Assembly: GCA_046349915.1 (NCBI GenBank)
Contig: JAXMBL010000007.1
Location: 62,001 to 126,000, forward strand
DNA from: CAIXSC01 sp046349915
GTDB lineage: Bacteria; Planctomycetota; Planctomycetia; Pirellulales; Pirellulaceae
Length of the DNA: 64,000 nt
Direction: 5' to 3'
Below the pieces are notes generated by a model, which was given only the letters and a program-made list of their open reading frames with translations, did not search any database and had not been told where the DNA came from. This document shows, piece by piece, positions 36,262 to 46,069 of the stretch. Made by a program: the position numbers and the translations under genes. How positions within the stretch are numbered: the stretch's first letter is position 1; the number at the start of each line of letters is the position of its first letter.

Positions 36262-38688
36262 TCACTCGTAAACAAACGTGGCCGAGGCGGTCGCTTCTTG
36301 GTCGGGGACTAGTCGGAGCCAGTAGGCGGAGAATGCGTCGGAGAAACGATGCGTGAGTGATTCGCCGGGCTTGATCGTCAACGATTGTAGCGGCGACCAT
36401 GTCCCATCGCCGAGAAAGTCGGCTTCGATGCGGACCGTCAGCGGTTTGTCGGCGCCGTGAGTGATCGTGAGGCTCTTGCGGTCATAGGCCGTCGCCAGAT
36501 ATGGGTCGCTGGGGACGCCCGCCTTGACTGGCGTATCTTTCCAAGGTCCGCCGATACCTCGCGGCTTGCCGAACTGCCAGAGATCGTCGACCGCTCCCAC
36601 CCAAACGGCAAACTTGCCATCGTCGCTGCGAATGATGTGTTCGCCTTGAGCGGTATCGGTTACGCCACTGAGCACCAGTAGACCTCGGTAACTGGCATAG
36701 TCAAAGATGCGGCGATTGTGAGTGGCAACGGGGCGGAGCTTGATGAAGCCGCCGGCGTTCTGAGCGGGCAGCTCATAAAACGTGCCATGAACGTTCAGTA
36801 GATTTCTCTCGGTGCAAACTTCGCGACAAATGCGTTCGGCGCCCAGCGGACCTAGGCGGTCGGACGCGGCATCGCCCCTGGGCAATCGCCACCGACGTTC
36901 GCCCTCGATATACAGGACCGAGGCGGCGTCGGACGTGATCAATGCCGGTGGGATTGCGGCATGCTTCGAAGTGTACTGTTTTCCCGCGGGATCATCCGCA
37001 TGAGTTAGTTGGAGAGTGCCGTCGAGGTCGTAGACTCCCAGTTCCCCAGCCGGATTGCGGGCAACGCAGCGAAGAGTCTTAAAATCGGCGCCTCGAGTGA
37101 GCAGCAACGCGCCCGTCACATTGGCTTGTTCGGGTTTGGCTAACCCGTCGAAGATGGGCGACGCATCTGTCGATCGTGGGTCTGCCGCCCGGTATTGAAA
37201 CTGAGCCGTCATGGCGCGGATATCGCGATTGGGCTTCAAGCGGAGCCAAATCCCGGTTTCGTCGGAGCTGAACTCGCTCCACTGCGTGACTCGTGGAGGA
37301 ACGGTGATGGTCCGCAGTTCTTCCCATTCGCCCGTGCCTCGACGATCAACCTCGATCGTCACCTGAACTACGTCGGGCGAGTCATGCGACAAAATCAAGG
37401 AGCGATGATGGTAGCCTTGAAAGAGAAAAGGATCGCTGTAGCCCCCGGCCTTTACAGGATCTCTTATCCAGACCGCGCCGCGGCCGACCGCCGGTCCGAG
37501 TTGGTCGAGTTGCGTGGGAGAGATAAACCAAAGGTTCGACTGAGATCTTCCGGGCGCTCCGAGGGGCCCTTTCAGCGGCTCTTTATTCAGGAATTCACTT
37601 TTGGCGGTGTCATCGCAGCCCAGCACGATTCGTTCTCGCCAACGGCAAAAGTCGCCGACGACCTTCAAGTAGTTAGAGCGGGGCGTGGGTCCCGCGGAAT
37701 TGCTCGACGAGAACGACTTGGGGAACTTCCAAAATGTGCCATGCATCGTCATGAGCAGCCAGTCTTCGCCGATGTCGCGAATACGGGGCCACTCGGTATT
37801 CCACCCGTGAGCTCCGTCGTAACTGTGACTGGCTTTGGGCAAACGATAACCATGCCAGTTTCCGTGATCGCGCACCATGAGAAGCAGCGAGCGATGATCC
37901 CATCCGATCGACCAGATGGGATCGTCGGGTTGACTATTGCCTTCAATTCCTGCTGGACCTGTCACGTCGGTAAATTGGTTGCGGCGAACAATGGTCCATT
38001 GATCCGCCATCCCGTCCCATTCGGCTAAGACGCCCGACGGAACAGTGGGGTTGCTGAGTGCTTCGCGGGCGTGATCGCCGTTGTTGGCGTAGATGTATCG
38101 TCCTTGCCCACTGTAAAAGCCTTTTCCATGGTAGCCCGGCAGGTTGGCTTTTCGACCCGCTTTCTGCTGCTCGTCGGCCCACAGTTCCTTGACATGCAAC
38201 GTCTTGACATCGACCTCGTAGAAGCCTTCCTCCATTGTCGCAAAGAGGATTTTTTCGGAAGGGTTCGTGAGGCTGCGAGCGAGTCCCGTGTGCCGCCCGA
38301 ACATCTGTTTGGAGGTAATGACACGGACATTTCGCTTCGAGTCGATCACATAAGGTCCAATGAAAAGCTGTTGCGACTCCGTATGAATCATGCGATTGGC
38401 GGGCGTGCCGCCGACCGACTCGGGACGAATCACCTGTTTCAAATCGGGCGTGATTTCGTACAGTTTGTCGCTTGAACCTGTTGGCTTGTGAGGAGCATAA
38501 GTGATTACCCACAAGCGATCTGCCCACGGCACGACGGCGCCCGTCCCGCATTCGCCTTCGTCGTTGAACATCGCCAAATGGGGATAAATACCCGAAATGC
38601 TGCGTGGCTCGCTGGCCCCAATGACCACGGGAAACAATGCCATGAAGGCGATTAGTTGAAGAGGCGCCGTTACCCGTTTCCTGGACAT
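36262..38688 (-). CDS. Large secreted propeller-like protein with internal duplication
   Basis: The product has 808 residues from ATG 38688. A signal peptide (MSRKRVTAPLQLIAFMALFP to VIGASEP) is followed by repeats of short strands with tryptophans and WD/SMP-like turns. A module recurs: DPVKAGGYSDPFLFQGYHHR then SLILSHDSPD (about 425-455) resembles DTPVKAGVPSDPYLATAYDR then KSLTITHGADK (about 705-735), each followed by a strand pair ending in WLRLKPN or WLRLVPD. The N-terminal half resembles a beta-propeller with unusual entries such as HTESQQLFIGPYVIDSKRNV. No catalytic motif was identified. It is divergent from the SWIM gene. Confidence 0.7.
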   Translation of the reverse strand: MSRKRVTAPLQLIAFMALFPVVIGASEPRSISGIYPHLAMFNDEGECGTGAVVPWADRLWVITYAPHKPTGSSDKLYEITPDLKQVIRPESVGGTPANRMIHTESQQLFIGPYVIDSKRNVRVITSKQMFGRHTGLARSLTNPSEKILFATMEEGFYEVDVKTLHVKELWADEQQKAGRKANLPGYHGKGFYSGQGRYIYANNGDHAREALSNPTVPSGVLAEWDGMADQWTIVRRNQFTDVTGPAGIEGNSQPDDPIWSIGWDHRSLLLMVRDHGNWHGYRLPKASHSYDGAHGWNTEWPRIRDIGEDWLLMTMHGTFWKFPKSFSSSNSAGPTPRSNYLKVVGDFCRWRERIVLGCDDTAKSEFLNKEPLKGPLGAPGRSQSNLWFISPTQLDQLGPAVGRGAVWIRDPVKAGGYSDPFLFQGYHHRSLILSHDSPDVVQVTIEVDRRGTGEWEELRTITVPPRVTQWSEFSSDETGIWLRLKPNRDIRAMTAQFQYRAADPRSTDASPIFDGLAKPEQANVTGALLLTRGADFKTLRCVARNPAGELGVYDLDGTLQLTHADDPAGKQYTSKHAAIPPALITSDAASVLYIEGERRWRLPRGDAASDRLGPLGAERICREVCTERNLLNVHGTFYELPAQNAGGFIKLRPVATHNRRIFDYASYRGLLVLSGVTDTAQGEHIIRSDDGKFAVWVGAVDDLWQFGKPRGIGGPWKDTPVKAGVPSDPYLATAYDRKSLTITHGADKPLTVRIEADFLGDGTWSPLQSLTIKPGESLTHRFSDAFSAYWLRLVPDQEATASATFVYE

Positions 38689-38905
38689 GCTTGTGGTGAC
38701 TTTCCTGGCGAGTACATACCGATCGATAGTTGCACATTGCACGGAGAATTGCTCATGATAGTCATTAGGAAGTCGTTCGTGGCTTCGCTTCTCACCGAAT
38801 ACGAAGGCGGAGAGTCGGCATTATCCTCGTTGTCGACCGCCGCTGGCGTGACGTGGGACTCTTCGTAACGGTGGCGGACGTTTCGTGAACCAGGATGGCT
38901 TAGCG

Positions 38906-40360
38906 ATGATCTCACTTGACGAAAGTACGGTCGATTCTCAGGCGCCGAACTCGGACGCGATCAAGAATGGGCGAGCGCTGGTACTGAAGAAGAAGTTCGT
39001 CAAGTTACATAAGTCGGCGGATGGCGACTTGATCTTCGGCGCCTGCCAGGGAAGCGGGAAAGATCCTTATCAGTGCTCGTGTGATTTCGCCAATCCAGCC
39101 AAGCCAACGCACCGCTGTTCGTGTCCCAGTCGGCAATTCCCCTGCAAGCACTGCCTGGGATTGATGTATGCGTATGTGCAAGGCAAGGAGTTTACGGTCG
39201 CCGAAGTGCCCGAAGAACTCGCAGCCAAACGTGAGAAGGCGCAACTGCGAGAGGAGAAGAAAGTCGAGGCCGAGGAAAAGCCTCGCCAAGTCAACAAGAC
39301 GGCGTTGGCCAAGAAAATCAAGGCACAGTTAGCCGGTCTTGATCTATTGGAAACGCTGACGAACGACCTGGTGCGACTCGGCATGGGCAACATCAATGCG
39401 AAGTCAGCGTCGCAGATGGAGGAGCAGGCGAAGCAACTTGGCGATGCTTATTTGCCGGGTGCGCAGTTTGCGTTGCAGGAGTATACCTCGCTCTTTCTAG
39501 CCGAAGATGGATCATTCGACGACGAGATGTCGGCGCGGCAGCGAGAAGCTATTTACAGCGATGCGTTCGATCATCTTTCGCGGCTGCATTCGCTCATCAA
39601 GCAGGGACGCACGTACTTGTCCAAACGGTTGGAAGATCCCGAACTGAAGCCTGAAACGGAGTCGTCAATTGCTGCGTGGCTGGGACATGCCTGGCAATTA
39701 CGCGAGCTGAAAGACGCGGGTCTCACGCAGGCCAACGTCGAACTCGTTCAGTTAGCGTTCAACACTCACGACCACGTCGCTCGACGTGAGTATGTCGATA
39801 CAGGAATCTGGATGAACCTTGAATCGGGCCGCATTCAACTCACGAAGAACTTTCGACCCTACAAAGCGGTCAAGTTCATCAAGAGCGAAGACAGCTTTTT
39901 CCAGGTTGCGCAGGTGAAAGAGCTTGGTGTTTATCCCGGAGACGTGAATCCTCGCGTGCGTTGGGATGAGATGATTCCACGCCCTCTTGAAGCTCGCGAT
40001 TTTGAACGCGTACGCCAGCACAGTCGGGACTCATTCGCGACGATCGTGAAGGAAGTCAAGACGCAACTCAAAGCACCGCTCGCCGACCGTCATCCGATCT
40101 ACGCTTTGCGGTACGCGCGCATTGGGCAAATCGGCGATGAACTGGTCGTTGTGGATGCGGCGGGTGCACGGCTCGTCTTGACCGATAAGGGGATGAGCGA
40201 GGAACCTCGTAGTTGCCACCTGTTGCGGCTGATTCCCACGCAGCTACTCGAGAACCAAACCTTGATCGTGCGATTTCGGCACGACCTGGATACGCGTAAG
40301 CTGCAGGTGAAGCCCTTGAGTATTGTCACGCCAAACTCGATTGTGCGGTTGACGTTCTGA
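38906..40360 (+). CDS. SWIM zinc-finger protein (first gene of the MoxR-VWA module)
   Basis: The product has 484 residues from ATG 38906, which has AGGA ten bases upstream; GTG 38885 is an alternative that adds seven residues. The SWIM motif CxCx6CxH is present at 71-82 (CSCPSRQFPCKH), preceded by a CSC pair at 57-59. A charged helical segment (KREKAQLREEKKVEAEEKPR) and an all-helical middle follow. SWIM domains bind zinc and usually nucleic acid or protein. The gene leads a five-gene run with a HEAT-like protein, MoxR ATPase, DUF5682 protein and VWA protein. That context suggests a recognition or adaptor subunit; direct function is unknown. Confidence 0.8.
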   Translation: MISLDESTVDSQAPNSDAIKNGRALVLKKKFVKLHKSADGDLIFGACQGSGKDPYQCSCDFANPAKPTHRCSCPSRQFPCKHCLGLMYAYVQGKEFTVAEVPEELAAKREKAQLREEKKVEAEEKPRQVNKTALAKKIKAQLAGLDLLETLTNDLVRLGMGNINAKSASQMEEQAKQLGDAYLPGAQFALQEYTSLFLAEDGSFDDEMSARQREAIYSDAFDHLSRLHSLIKQGRTYLSKRLEDPELKPETESSIAAWLGHAWQLRELKDAGLTQANVELVQLAFNTHDHVARREYVDTGIWMNLESGRIQLTKNFRPYKAVKFIKSEDSFFQVAQVKELGVYPGDVNPRVRWDEMIPRPLEARDFERVRQHSRDSFATIVKEVKTQLKAPLADRHPIYALRYARIGQIGDELVVVDAAGARLVLTDKGMSEEPRSCHLLRLIPTQLLENQTLIVRFRHDLDTRKLQVKPLSIVTPNSIVRLTF

Positions 40361-40456
40361 GTTGCCGAGCCAAACGCTCTTTTTCCTGCTTGTGGCAGGT
40401 CCTTCTCGTCTTTCTTTCGCCCTTCGGTACGATTCTTCTTGTAGTGTGAGCCAAGA

Positions 40457-42334
40457 ATGAGTATTCCACTTGTGATTCAGGTTTACGAAGAGGTGCGGCG
40501 GCTAGCGATTGCTGGCAGCGTCGTGGCTGGAGGAGATTTTCGGCTGAAGAAGCTGGTGGAGCCACTCAAGAAATCGGCTGAGAAGGCGCCGATTTTTGGC
40601 AAGATCGCGGAGGCCGCGGAGAAGCTCCTGACATCGGCCGAGAAGGAGTCGGCGTCATCGCTATTGGAGCTGGGCGTGTTGGTCAACGCCGTGTTGTATA
40701 CCCAAGGCGAAACGGGACTCGATGGCGAAGTGGTCTCCGTCGAGTCGAGGGATCTGGGAGTGCATACGACTCAAGCGTCCGCAAGGATTCTCAAGCCGCT
40801 GCTGGAAGCACTCAGTACTACGGGAGCTGGGCGTCTGGAGATTATTCGCGACGCGCAGACTCAGGGTTCGTTTCGCGATTTGCGTTTAGTCAACCCAGCG
40901 CTCAAGGCGCTCGACGATCCTTACGCGGAGATCGCCGATCTGGTGGCGGATGAGATTTTGCCGATCTACGGCACGGCGATCCTTCCAGAGCTACGAGCCG
41001 CTTTCAAGACGCCAGGGAAGATGGGAGACGCACGCCGATTGCGATTGATGTATCGTCTTGATCCTCGAGGGACCAGAGACTTGGTCGAGTTGGCGCTCGA
41101 AGAGGGATCGAAGGAACTTGGAGTGGCCGCGATCGAATGTTTGGGGGATTCGAAGGAAGACATTCCTCATCTGCTGGAACACGCGAACGCGAAGGCGAAA
41201 GATGTGCGAGCGGCGGCGTTGCAGGGACTCGCCAGGTGCCGCACCGACGAAGCCATTCTTGCCATCTTCAAGAAGGCGCTGGCAGGCAAAGACCTCGAGA
41301 TTGTGGTAGCGCCGGTATGCGGCTGTCGAGATCCGTTGGTCGTGCAGCACGTCGTGTCTGAGGCTCAATCGCAGTTCAGTGAACTCTTCAAGCTGAAGGA
41401 CAAAGCCAAACTGGCCCTCGCGCTAGAGAGATTTCGTCTCTTTCTGGGCGTTTTCGAGGGGCGTGACGATGCGGGAACGCAGGCCGTGCTGATGGATTGC
41501 TTTGAGAAACGCGACGCTCTGTGTGGACTCAAGGGAAACAATGTAAGTGGATCGGATGTTTACCAAGCCGTAGTTCGCCTGATGGCCATCTCGAATTTGC
41601 CCAAATGCCATGAAGCACTCGCCGCGCAAATCGATTCTTTGGAACCAGAAGTATTGACGTTCGCGATCATCGGCATGTCGCGAGTGCGGCAACCCGCGGA
41701 GATGTTTGAATCGCTCTCACCCCTCCTGATCGCCAAAGGGGATGGCAAAAAGAAAAAGAGCGTGTCGGCACAAAAGCGAGAGCAATTAGAAGAGTACTTA
41801 CAGCATCTCTTGGATGATGACGAGGATGCATCGTATTACCATTACCACTTGTTTCGACGCGTTTTCGGCGGGCGTCAGGGCTTCCCCTCGGGAAAAGGAG
41901 CAGAGTCGTCATGGGCGCAGAAGTCGGCTCTTGACCCGCGCTGGCTGGATGTGGCGGTCGAGGCTGGAAACGCGAACCTGGTATGCTCGCTGGCGCGGTT
42001 CGGTCATCAAGGGTGTGCTGCATTTCTGGAACGAGCGCTCGCCGCGGCATTCGACGCCAAGGATAAGTCGCACGACGCGGTAAAGATCGTCTCGACCATG
42101 TTGCGAATCGGTCACTCGTCCGGCGCGGACAGCTTGATCGCGGCAATCAAGAACGAATTAGAGAAGAAGTCGGCGTACCACCATACTTACTGGCTCACGC
42201 GACTCATTCCACAGTTGCCCCTCACCGCCATCGCGAAGATTGAGGAAATGTTGCCGACATTGCCCGAACGAACGATGGATGAGATCCTGCCTTACTTGCA
42301 GATACTGAAGGAACAAGCCAAGGCCGCGACTTGA
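40457..42334 (+). CDS. HEAT-repeat-like helical protein (second gene of the MoxR-VWA module)
   Basis: The product has 625 residues. Almost the whole sequence is predicted helical, with HEAT-type pairs such as ELGVAAIECLGDSKEDIPHL and DVRAAALQGLARCRTDEAIL. A low-complexity basic segment (AKGDGKKKKSVSAQKREQLE) and an acidic stretch near LLDDDEDASYYHYHLFRRVF precede the C-terminal helices. No catalytic motif is seen. It starts 96 bp after the SWIM gene and ends 87 bp before the MoxR gene. In actinobacterial loci of similar composition, I recall another uncharacterised helical protein (DUF5691) at this position; that is recollection, not a check. A scaffold role is likely. Confidence 0.75.
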   Translation: MSIPLVIQVYEEVRRLAIAGSVVAGGDFRLKKLVEPLKKSAEKAPIFGKIAEAAEKLLTSAEKESASSLLELGVLVNAVLYTQGETGLDGEVVSVESRDLGVHTTQASARILKPLLEALSTTGAGRLEIIRDAQTQGSFRDLRLVNPALKALDDPYAEIADLVADEILPIYGTAILPELRAAFKTPGKMGDARRLRLMYRLDPRGTRDLVELALEEGSKELGVAAIECLGDSKEDIPHLLEHANAKAKDVRAAALQGLARCRTDEAILAIFKKALAGKDLEIVVAPVCGCRDPLVVQHVVSEAQSQFSELFKLKDKAKLALALERFRLFLGVFEGRDDAGTQAVLMDCFEKRDALCGLKGNNVSGSDVYQAVVRLMAISNLPKCHEALAAQIDSLEPEVLTFAIIGMSRVRQPAEMFESLSPLLIAKGDGKKKKSVSAQKREQLEEYLQHLLDDDEDASYYHYHLFRRVFGGRQGFPSGKGAESSWAQKSALDPRWLDVAVEAGNANLVCSLARFGHQGCAAFLERALAAAFDAKDKSHDAVKIVSTMLRIGHSSGADSLIAAIKNELEKKSAYHHTYWLTRLIPQLPLTAIAKIEEMLPTLPERTMDEILPYLQILKEQAKAAT

Positions 42335-42421
42335 TCACCTTAACTAGTCTTCGTCGTCCTCGGGTCGTCTTGACACTGGGGATGTTGAGAAATCGCTTAC
42401 CTACAATTCACGGAAGTCCCT

Positions 42422-43639
42422 ATGGCCAAGAAGAAAACCCCCGACGAATCGGCGGCTGCTGCTTTAGTCGCCGAGTTGGAAAACGACCGCGCACCCACGA
42501 CGAAAGGCAGTGGTGGTGCGATACTGCGACAGCCCGCGGAAGTGCTTTACGCCGAGGAAATCGCGGCTCTGATCCAAGAAGACAAGCATGACAAACCGGC
42601 GGGTTGGCAGATGTCGCCGCGAGCCGTGTTGACGTACATCTGTGGTGGAAAAGCTGGGAAGCTGGATATCACTCCGAAGTACATCGGTCATCGCCGACTG
42701 GTCGAGATTGCCATCTCGACGCTCGTGACAGATCGAGCATTGCTGCTGTTAGGGGAGCCAGGGACCGCGAAGTCGTGGCTGTCCGAGCATCTGACGGCGG
42801 CGATCAATGGTGACTCGACCAAGGTAGTGCAAGGAACCGCCGGGACAACGGAGGAGCAGATCCGATACACTTGGAACTATGCGATGTTGATCGCACACGG
42901 CCCTAGCCACTCGGCTTTGATCAAGAGTCCCGTGTTTCGTGCTTTGGAGTCGGGGTCGCTTGCGCGGTTCGAGGAAATTACTCGCTGTGCCTCGGAGGTG
43001 CAGGATGCGATGATCTCGTTGTTGTCCGAGAAGCGGATCTCGGTTCCCGAACTGGCGACAGAGATAGCGGCAGCTAAAGGGTTCTCCGTCATTGCGACCG
43101 CGAATACTCGCGATCGCGGAGTAAATGATATGTCGGCGGCGCTCAAACGCCGTTTCAATATCATTGTTTTGCCTACCCCCTCGGAACTCGACACGGAAAT
43201 CGAGATTGTGGGGAAGCGGGTGCGCGAGCTTTCGGTAAGTCTTGAGCTTCGAGCAGAAGTGCCGCATCGAGACGCGATTGAGAAGGTCGTCACGATCTTC
43301 CGAGAACTGCGCAACGGGCAGACGCTGGATGGCAAGAGTAAAGTAAAAACGCCGTCTGGCGTGCTATCGACCGCCGAGGCAATCTCGTTGTTGGCCAATA
43401 GCATGGCCTTGGCGGGCAATTTTGGCACTGGCCAAGTCGCGCCTGACGATATCGCGGCTGGGCTACAAGGGGCGATCGTGAAAGACGAGGAGAAGGATCA
43501 TATCGTCTGGCAAGAGTATCTGACCAACGTCCTGAAGAAGCGAGGCGCCGAATGGCGGCCGCTCTATACGGCTTGCATGGAACATCTGGGATCAACGAAT
43601 AAGGTCGATGAGAAGGATAAAGAAAAGGCCAACGCGTGA
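42422..43639 (+). CDS. MoxR-type AAA+ ATPase
   Basis: The product has 405 residues. Walker A is GEPGTAKS (111-118). The Walker B region reads ARFEEITRCASEVQDAMISL (about 182-201), with FEE in place of the usual DE pair, followed by LLSEKRISVPEL. Sensor 1 is VIATANTRDRGVNDMS (about 223-238) and the arginine-finger region ALKRRFN. This matches MoxR AAA+ proteins, ring chaperones that act with VWA partners to remodel or load metal proteins. The stop overlaps the DUF5682 gene (GTGA), so the two are translationally coupled. The VWA gene further down supplies the expected partner. Confidence 0.9.
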   Translation: MAKKKTPDESAAAALVAELENDRAPTTKGSGGAILRQPAEVLYAEEIAALIQEDKHDKPAGWQMSPRAVLTYICGGKAGKLDITPKYIGHRRLVEIAISTLVTDRALLLLGEPGTAKSWLSEHLTAAINGDSTKVVQGTAGTTEEQIRYTWNYAMLIAHGPSHSALIKSPVFRALESGSLARFEEITRCASEVQDAMISLLSEKRISVPELATEIAAAKGFSVIATANTRDRGVNDMSAALKRRFNIIVLPTPSELDTEIEIVGKRVRELSVSLELRAEVPHRDAIEKVVTIFRELRNGQTLDGKSKVKTPSGVLSTAEAISLLANSMALAGNFGTGQVAPDDIAAGLQGAIVKDEEKDHIVWQEYLTNVLKKRGAEWRPLYTACMEHLGSTNKVDEKDKEKANA

Positions 43640-46002
43640 TCATGTCTCGCGACTCAATTCACGTCTTCGGGGTTCGTCATTTGTCGCCTGCCGGCGCGTG
43701 GCATCTGCGTAAGCTGCTGGACGAAGTTCGCCCCGATGCGGTGCTGATCGAGGGGCTGACCGACGCTGGCGGCTTGATTCGCGACATTGTTCGTCAGGAC
43801 ACTCATCCACCGATTGCCATTCTGGCTTATACCGATTCGCTGCCGGTCCGCACGCTTGTGTATCCGCTGGCTCGCTATTGTCCAGAGTATCAGGCGTTGA
43901 AGTGGGCAGACGAACAGGATGTGCGGGTCGAGTTTATCGATTTGCCTTCCGACGTGTTTTTGGCGATCCAGGATGCCGCTGCGAACTCGCTTCACACACC
44001 GGCTGTCGAAGAGGAAAAGTTGCCGACCGCGCAGGCTGACGGCGAGCAGTCGGAAGAAGAATCGGGAGATGGCTCAAGACGTGTGCTTGGGCCCGAGAAG
44101 CAGGTCTCCCTATACACTCGCTTTGCTCGGCTAGCAGGCGAGGATAACTACGAAGCTTATTGGGAGCGGCATTTTGAGCACAACTTGAGCCAAGATAGCT
44201 ACCGCTTGGCGTCGCTCGAGTTTGGCCGCGGCATTCGCGAGTTAGAGGAGGATCAGCCTCGCTGGCGTGCGGAAAACTTGGTGCGCGAGGCCTTCATGCG
44301 GCGGCGCATCCAGGAGACGATCGATTCCGGTATCCGTCCCGAGAAGATCGTGGTAGTCGTCGGTGCTTATCATGCGCCAGTCCTGGGTAACTCGCATCCC
44401 GCCATGACCGATGACGAGCTAGCTTGCCTGAAACGTCGGTCATCGAAACTCACCCTCATGCCGTATTCCTATTTTCGGTTGTCGTCGCAGTCGGGGTATG
44501 GCGCGGGAAATCACGCGCCGGCCTATTTCGAATTGCTATGGGAGGCAATGGCGTCGCGCGGCATGCCTTCGTTGCCTGCCCGATATCTGTCGCTTGTCGC
44601 TCGGCATCAACGTGTACAGGGGACGCACCGATCAACGGCCGAAGTGATCGAAGGAGTGCGACTCGCCAATACGCTGTCGGCGTTGAAAGGCGGTCTTGCT
44701 CCAACCTTGCAGGACCTGCAAGACGCGGCCATCACATTGATCGGCCATGGCGAGCGAGCAAGCATTCAGGATTCTCTTGCACGAGTCGAAGTGGGCACGC
44801 AGATTGGTTCGTTACCCAAAGGGGTCAGCAAGACATCGATTCAGGATGATTTCGATCGCCAACTCAATCAACTGAAGCTGGAGAAGTACCGGACGGCGGT
44901 CAAGCAAGATTTGTCACTCGACCTACGAGAGAATCGTCAAGCGAAAACCGTCGAGGCCGCATATCTTGATCTCAATCGTTCTTCGTTTTTCCATCGCCTT
45001 CGAGTGTTGGAGATACCGTTCGTTGTCCCGACGGTGACCAGGCAACAGGGCGCCACTTGGGCTGAGAACTGGCACATTCAATGGACTCCGGAGGCTGAAA
45101 TCTCGCTGGTGGAGGCGGTGCTTTTGGGGGAAACCGTCGAGCTTGCCGTTGCTTACCGTTTCAAGTCGAAGCTGGAGCAAACGACCAATGTCGGCGAGGC
45201 GGCAGAAATGGTCCGCGATGCTTGCCAATGTGGCTTATGGGATTCGATGGATCTTGCTCGACAGCGATTGCAGTCCTTGGCCGCCGACTGTTCCGAATTT
45301 GTCGCGATCGCTCACGCGGCGAATCAATTGGGAATGATTGTGCGATACGGCAGCGTGCGTCGATTCGATGCTGCTTCGTTACTGCCATTGATCGATGAAC
45401 TATTCGTTCAAGGTGCTCTGGCGCTTTATCCCGCGGCGATTTGCGACAATCAAGCCGCCAAAGCCGCGCTCGTCGCGATCGACGAATTGAACAGAGTTGC
45501 GTTGGAGTACCACGATCGAGTTGCCGAGTCGCTGTGGGTTCAACAACTACATCAACTTGCTGCGTCGGACGACCGGAACTCCAAGCTGTCTGGTTACGCC
45601 TGTGCGATCCTGTTAGAACGAGGCGTGATGTCGAATGACGAGTTGGTGCGCGAGGTTTCTCGCCGCCTTTCGCCAGGCATAGAGGCCGATTTAGGTGCTG
45701 GTTGGTTTGAAGGGTTAGCGCTACGCAATCGCTATGCCTTGCTTGCCCGACAGCCGCTCTGGGAACAACTTGCCGAGTACGTTCGGTCGCTTGAGGACGT
45801 GGAGTTTCGGCGTGCCTTGGTCTTTTTGCGTCGAGCGTTTGGGACGTTTAGCCCGCAAGAAAAGAACCACATTGCCGAGAATCTCGCTGAGCATTGGGGT
45901 GTCCACGCGGATACGACAAGCGAGTTGTTGGCGCAGGAAATGACCACGGAAGAGAAGAAGGCAGTTGAAGAGCTAAACGAGTTCAATTTTGACGATCTGT
46001 AA
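43636..46002 (+). CDS. DUF5682 family protein
   Basis: The product has 788 residues if started at GTG 43636, which overlaps the MoxR stop; ATG 43642 is equally possible. The N-terminus is the DUF5682 signature: VFGVRHLSPAGAWHLRKLLD, then PDAVLIEGLTDAGGLI, with FIDLPSDVF later. A second conserved motif, VVVVGAYHAPVLG, places His246 near the end of the first domain. The FGVRH and GAYH pattern resembles the GxxH and later GxxH of TraB/ChaN/Tiki-type metal-dependent enzymes, which is an inference. The rest is helical and acidic. The gene sits between the MoxR and VWA genes and is a likely effector of the module. Confidence 0.85.
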   Translation: MIMSRDSIHVFGVRHLSPAGAWHLRKLLDEVRPDAVLIEGLTDAGGLIRDIVRQDTHPPIAILAYTDSLPVRTLVYPLARYCPEYQALKWADEQDVRVEFIDLPSDVFLAIQDAAANSLHTPAVEEEKLPTAQADGEQSEEESGDGSRRVLGPEKQVSLYTRFARLAGEDNYEAYWERHFEHNLSQDSYRLASLEFGRGIRELEEDQPRWRAENLVREAFMRRRIQETIDSGIRPEKIVVVVGAYHAPVLGNSHPAMTDDELACLKRRSSKLTLMPYSYFRLSSQSGYGAGNHAPAYFELLWEAMASRGMPSLPARYLSLVARHQRVQGTHRSTAEVIEGVRLANTLSALKGGLAPTLQDLQDAAITLIGHGERASIQDSLARVEVGTQIGSLPKGVSKTSIQDDFDRQLNQLKLEKYRTAVKQDLSLDLRENRQAKTVEAAYLDLNRSSFFHRLRVLEIPFVVPTVTRQQGATWAENWHIQWTPEAEISLVEAVLLGETVELAVAYRFKSKLEQTTNVGEAAEMVRDACQCGLWDSMDLARQRLQSLAADCSEFVAIAHAANQLGMIVRYGSVRRFDAASLLPLIDELFVQGALALYPAAICDNQAAKAALVAIDELNRVALEYHDRVAESLWVQQLHQLAASDDRNSKLSGYACAILLERGVMSNDELVREVSRRLSPGIEADLGAGWFEGLALRNRYALLARQPLWEQLAEYVRSLEDVEFRRALVFLRRAFGTFSPQEKNHIAENLAEHWGVHADTTSELLAQEMTTEEKKAVEELNEFNFDDL

Positions 46003-46069
46003 GCTGCGAGTTGCAGTTTGAACGATGGACGGGCAGCGCTGGCAAGCGTCTCCGAATAGGATCATGAAC

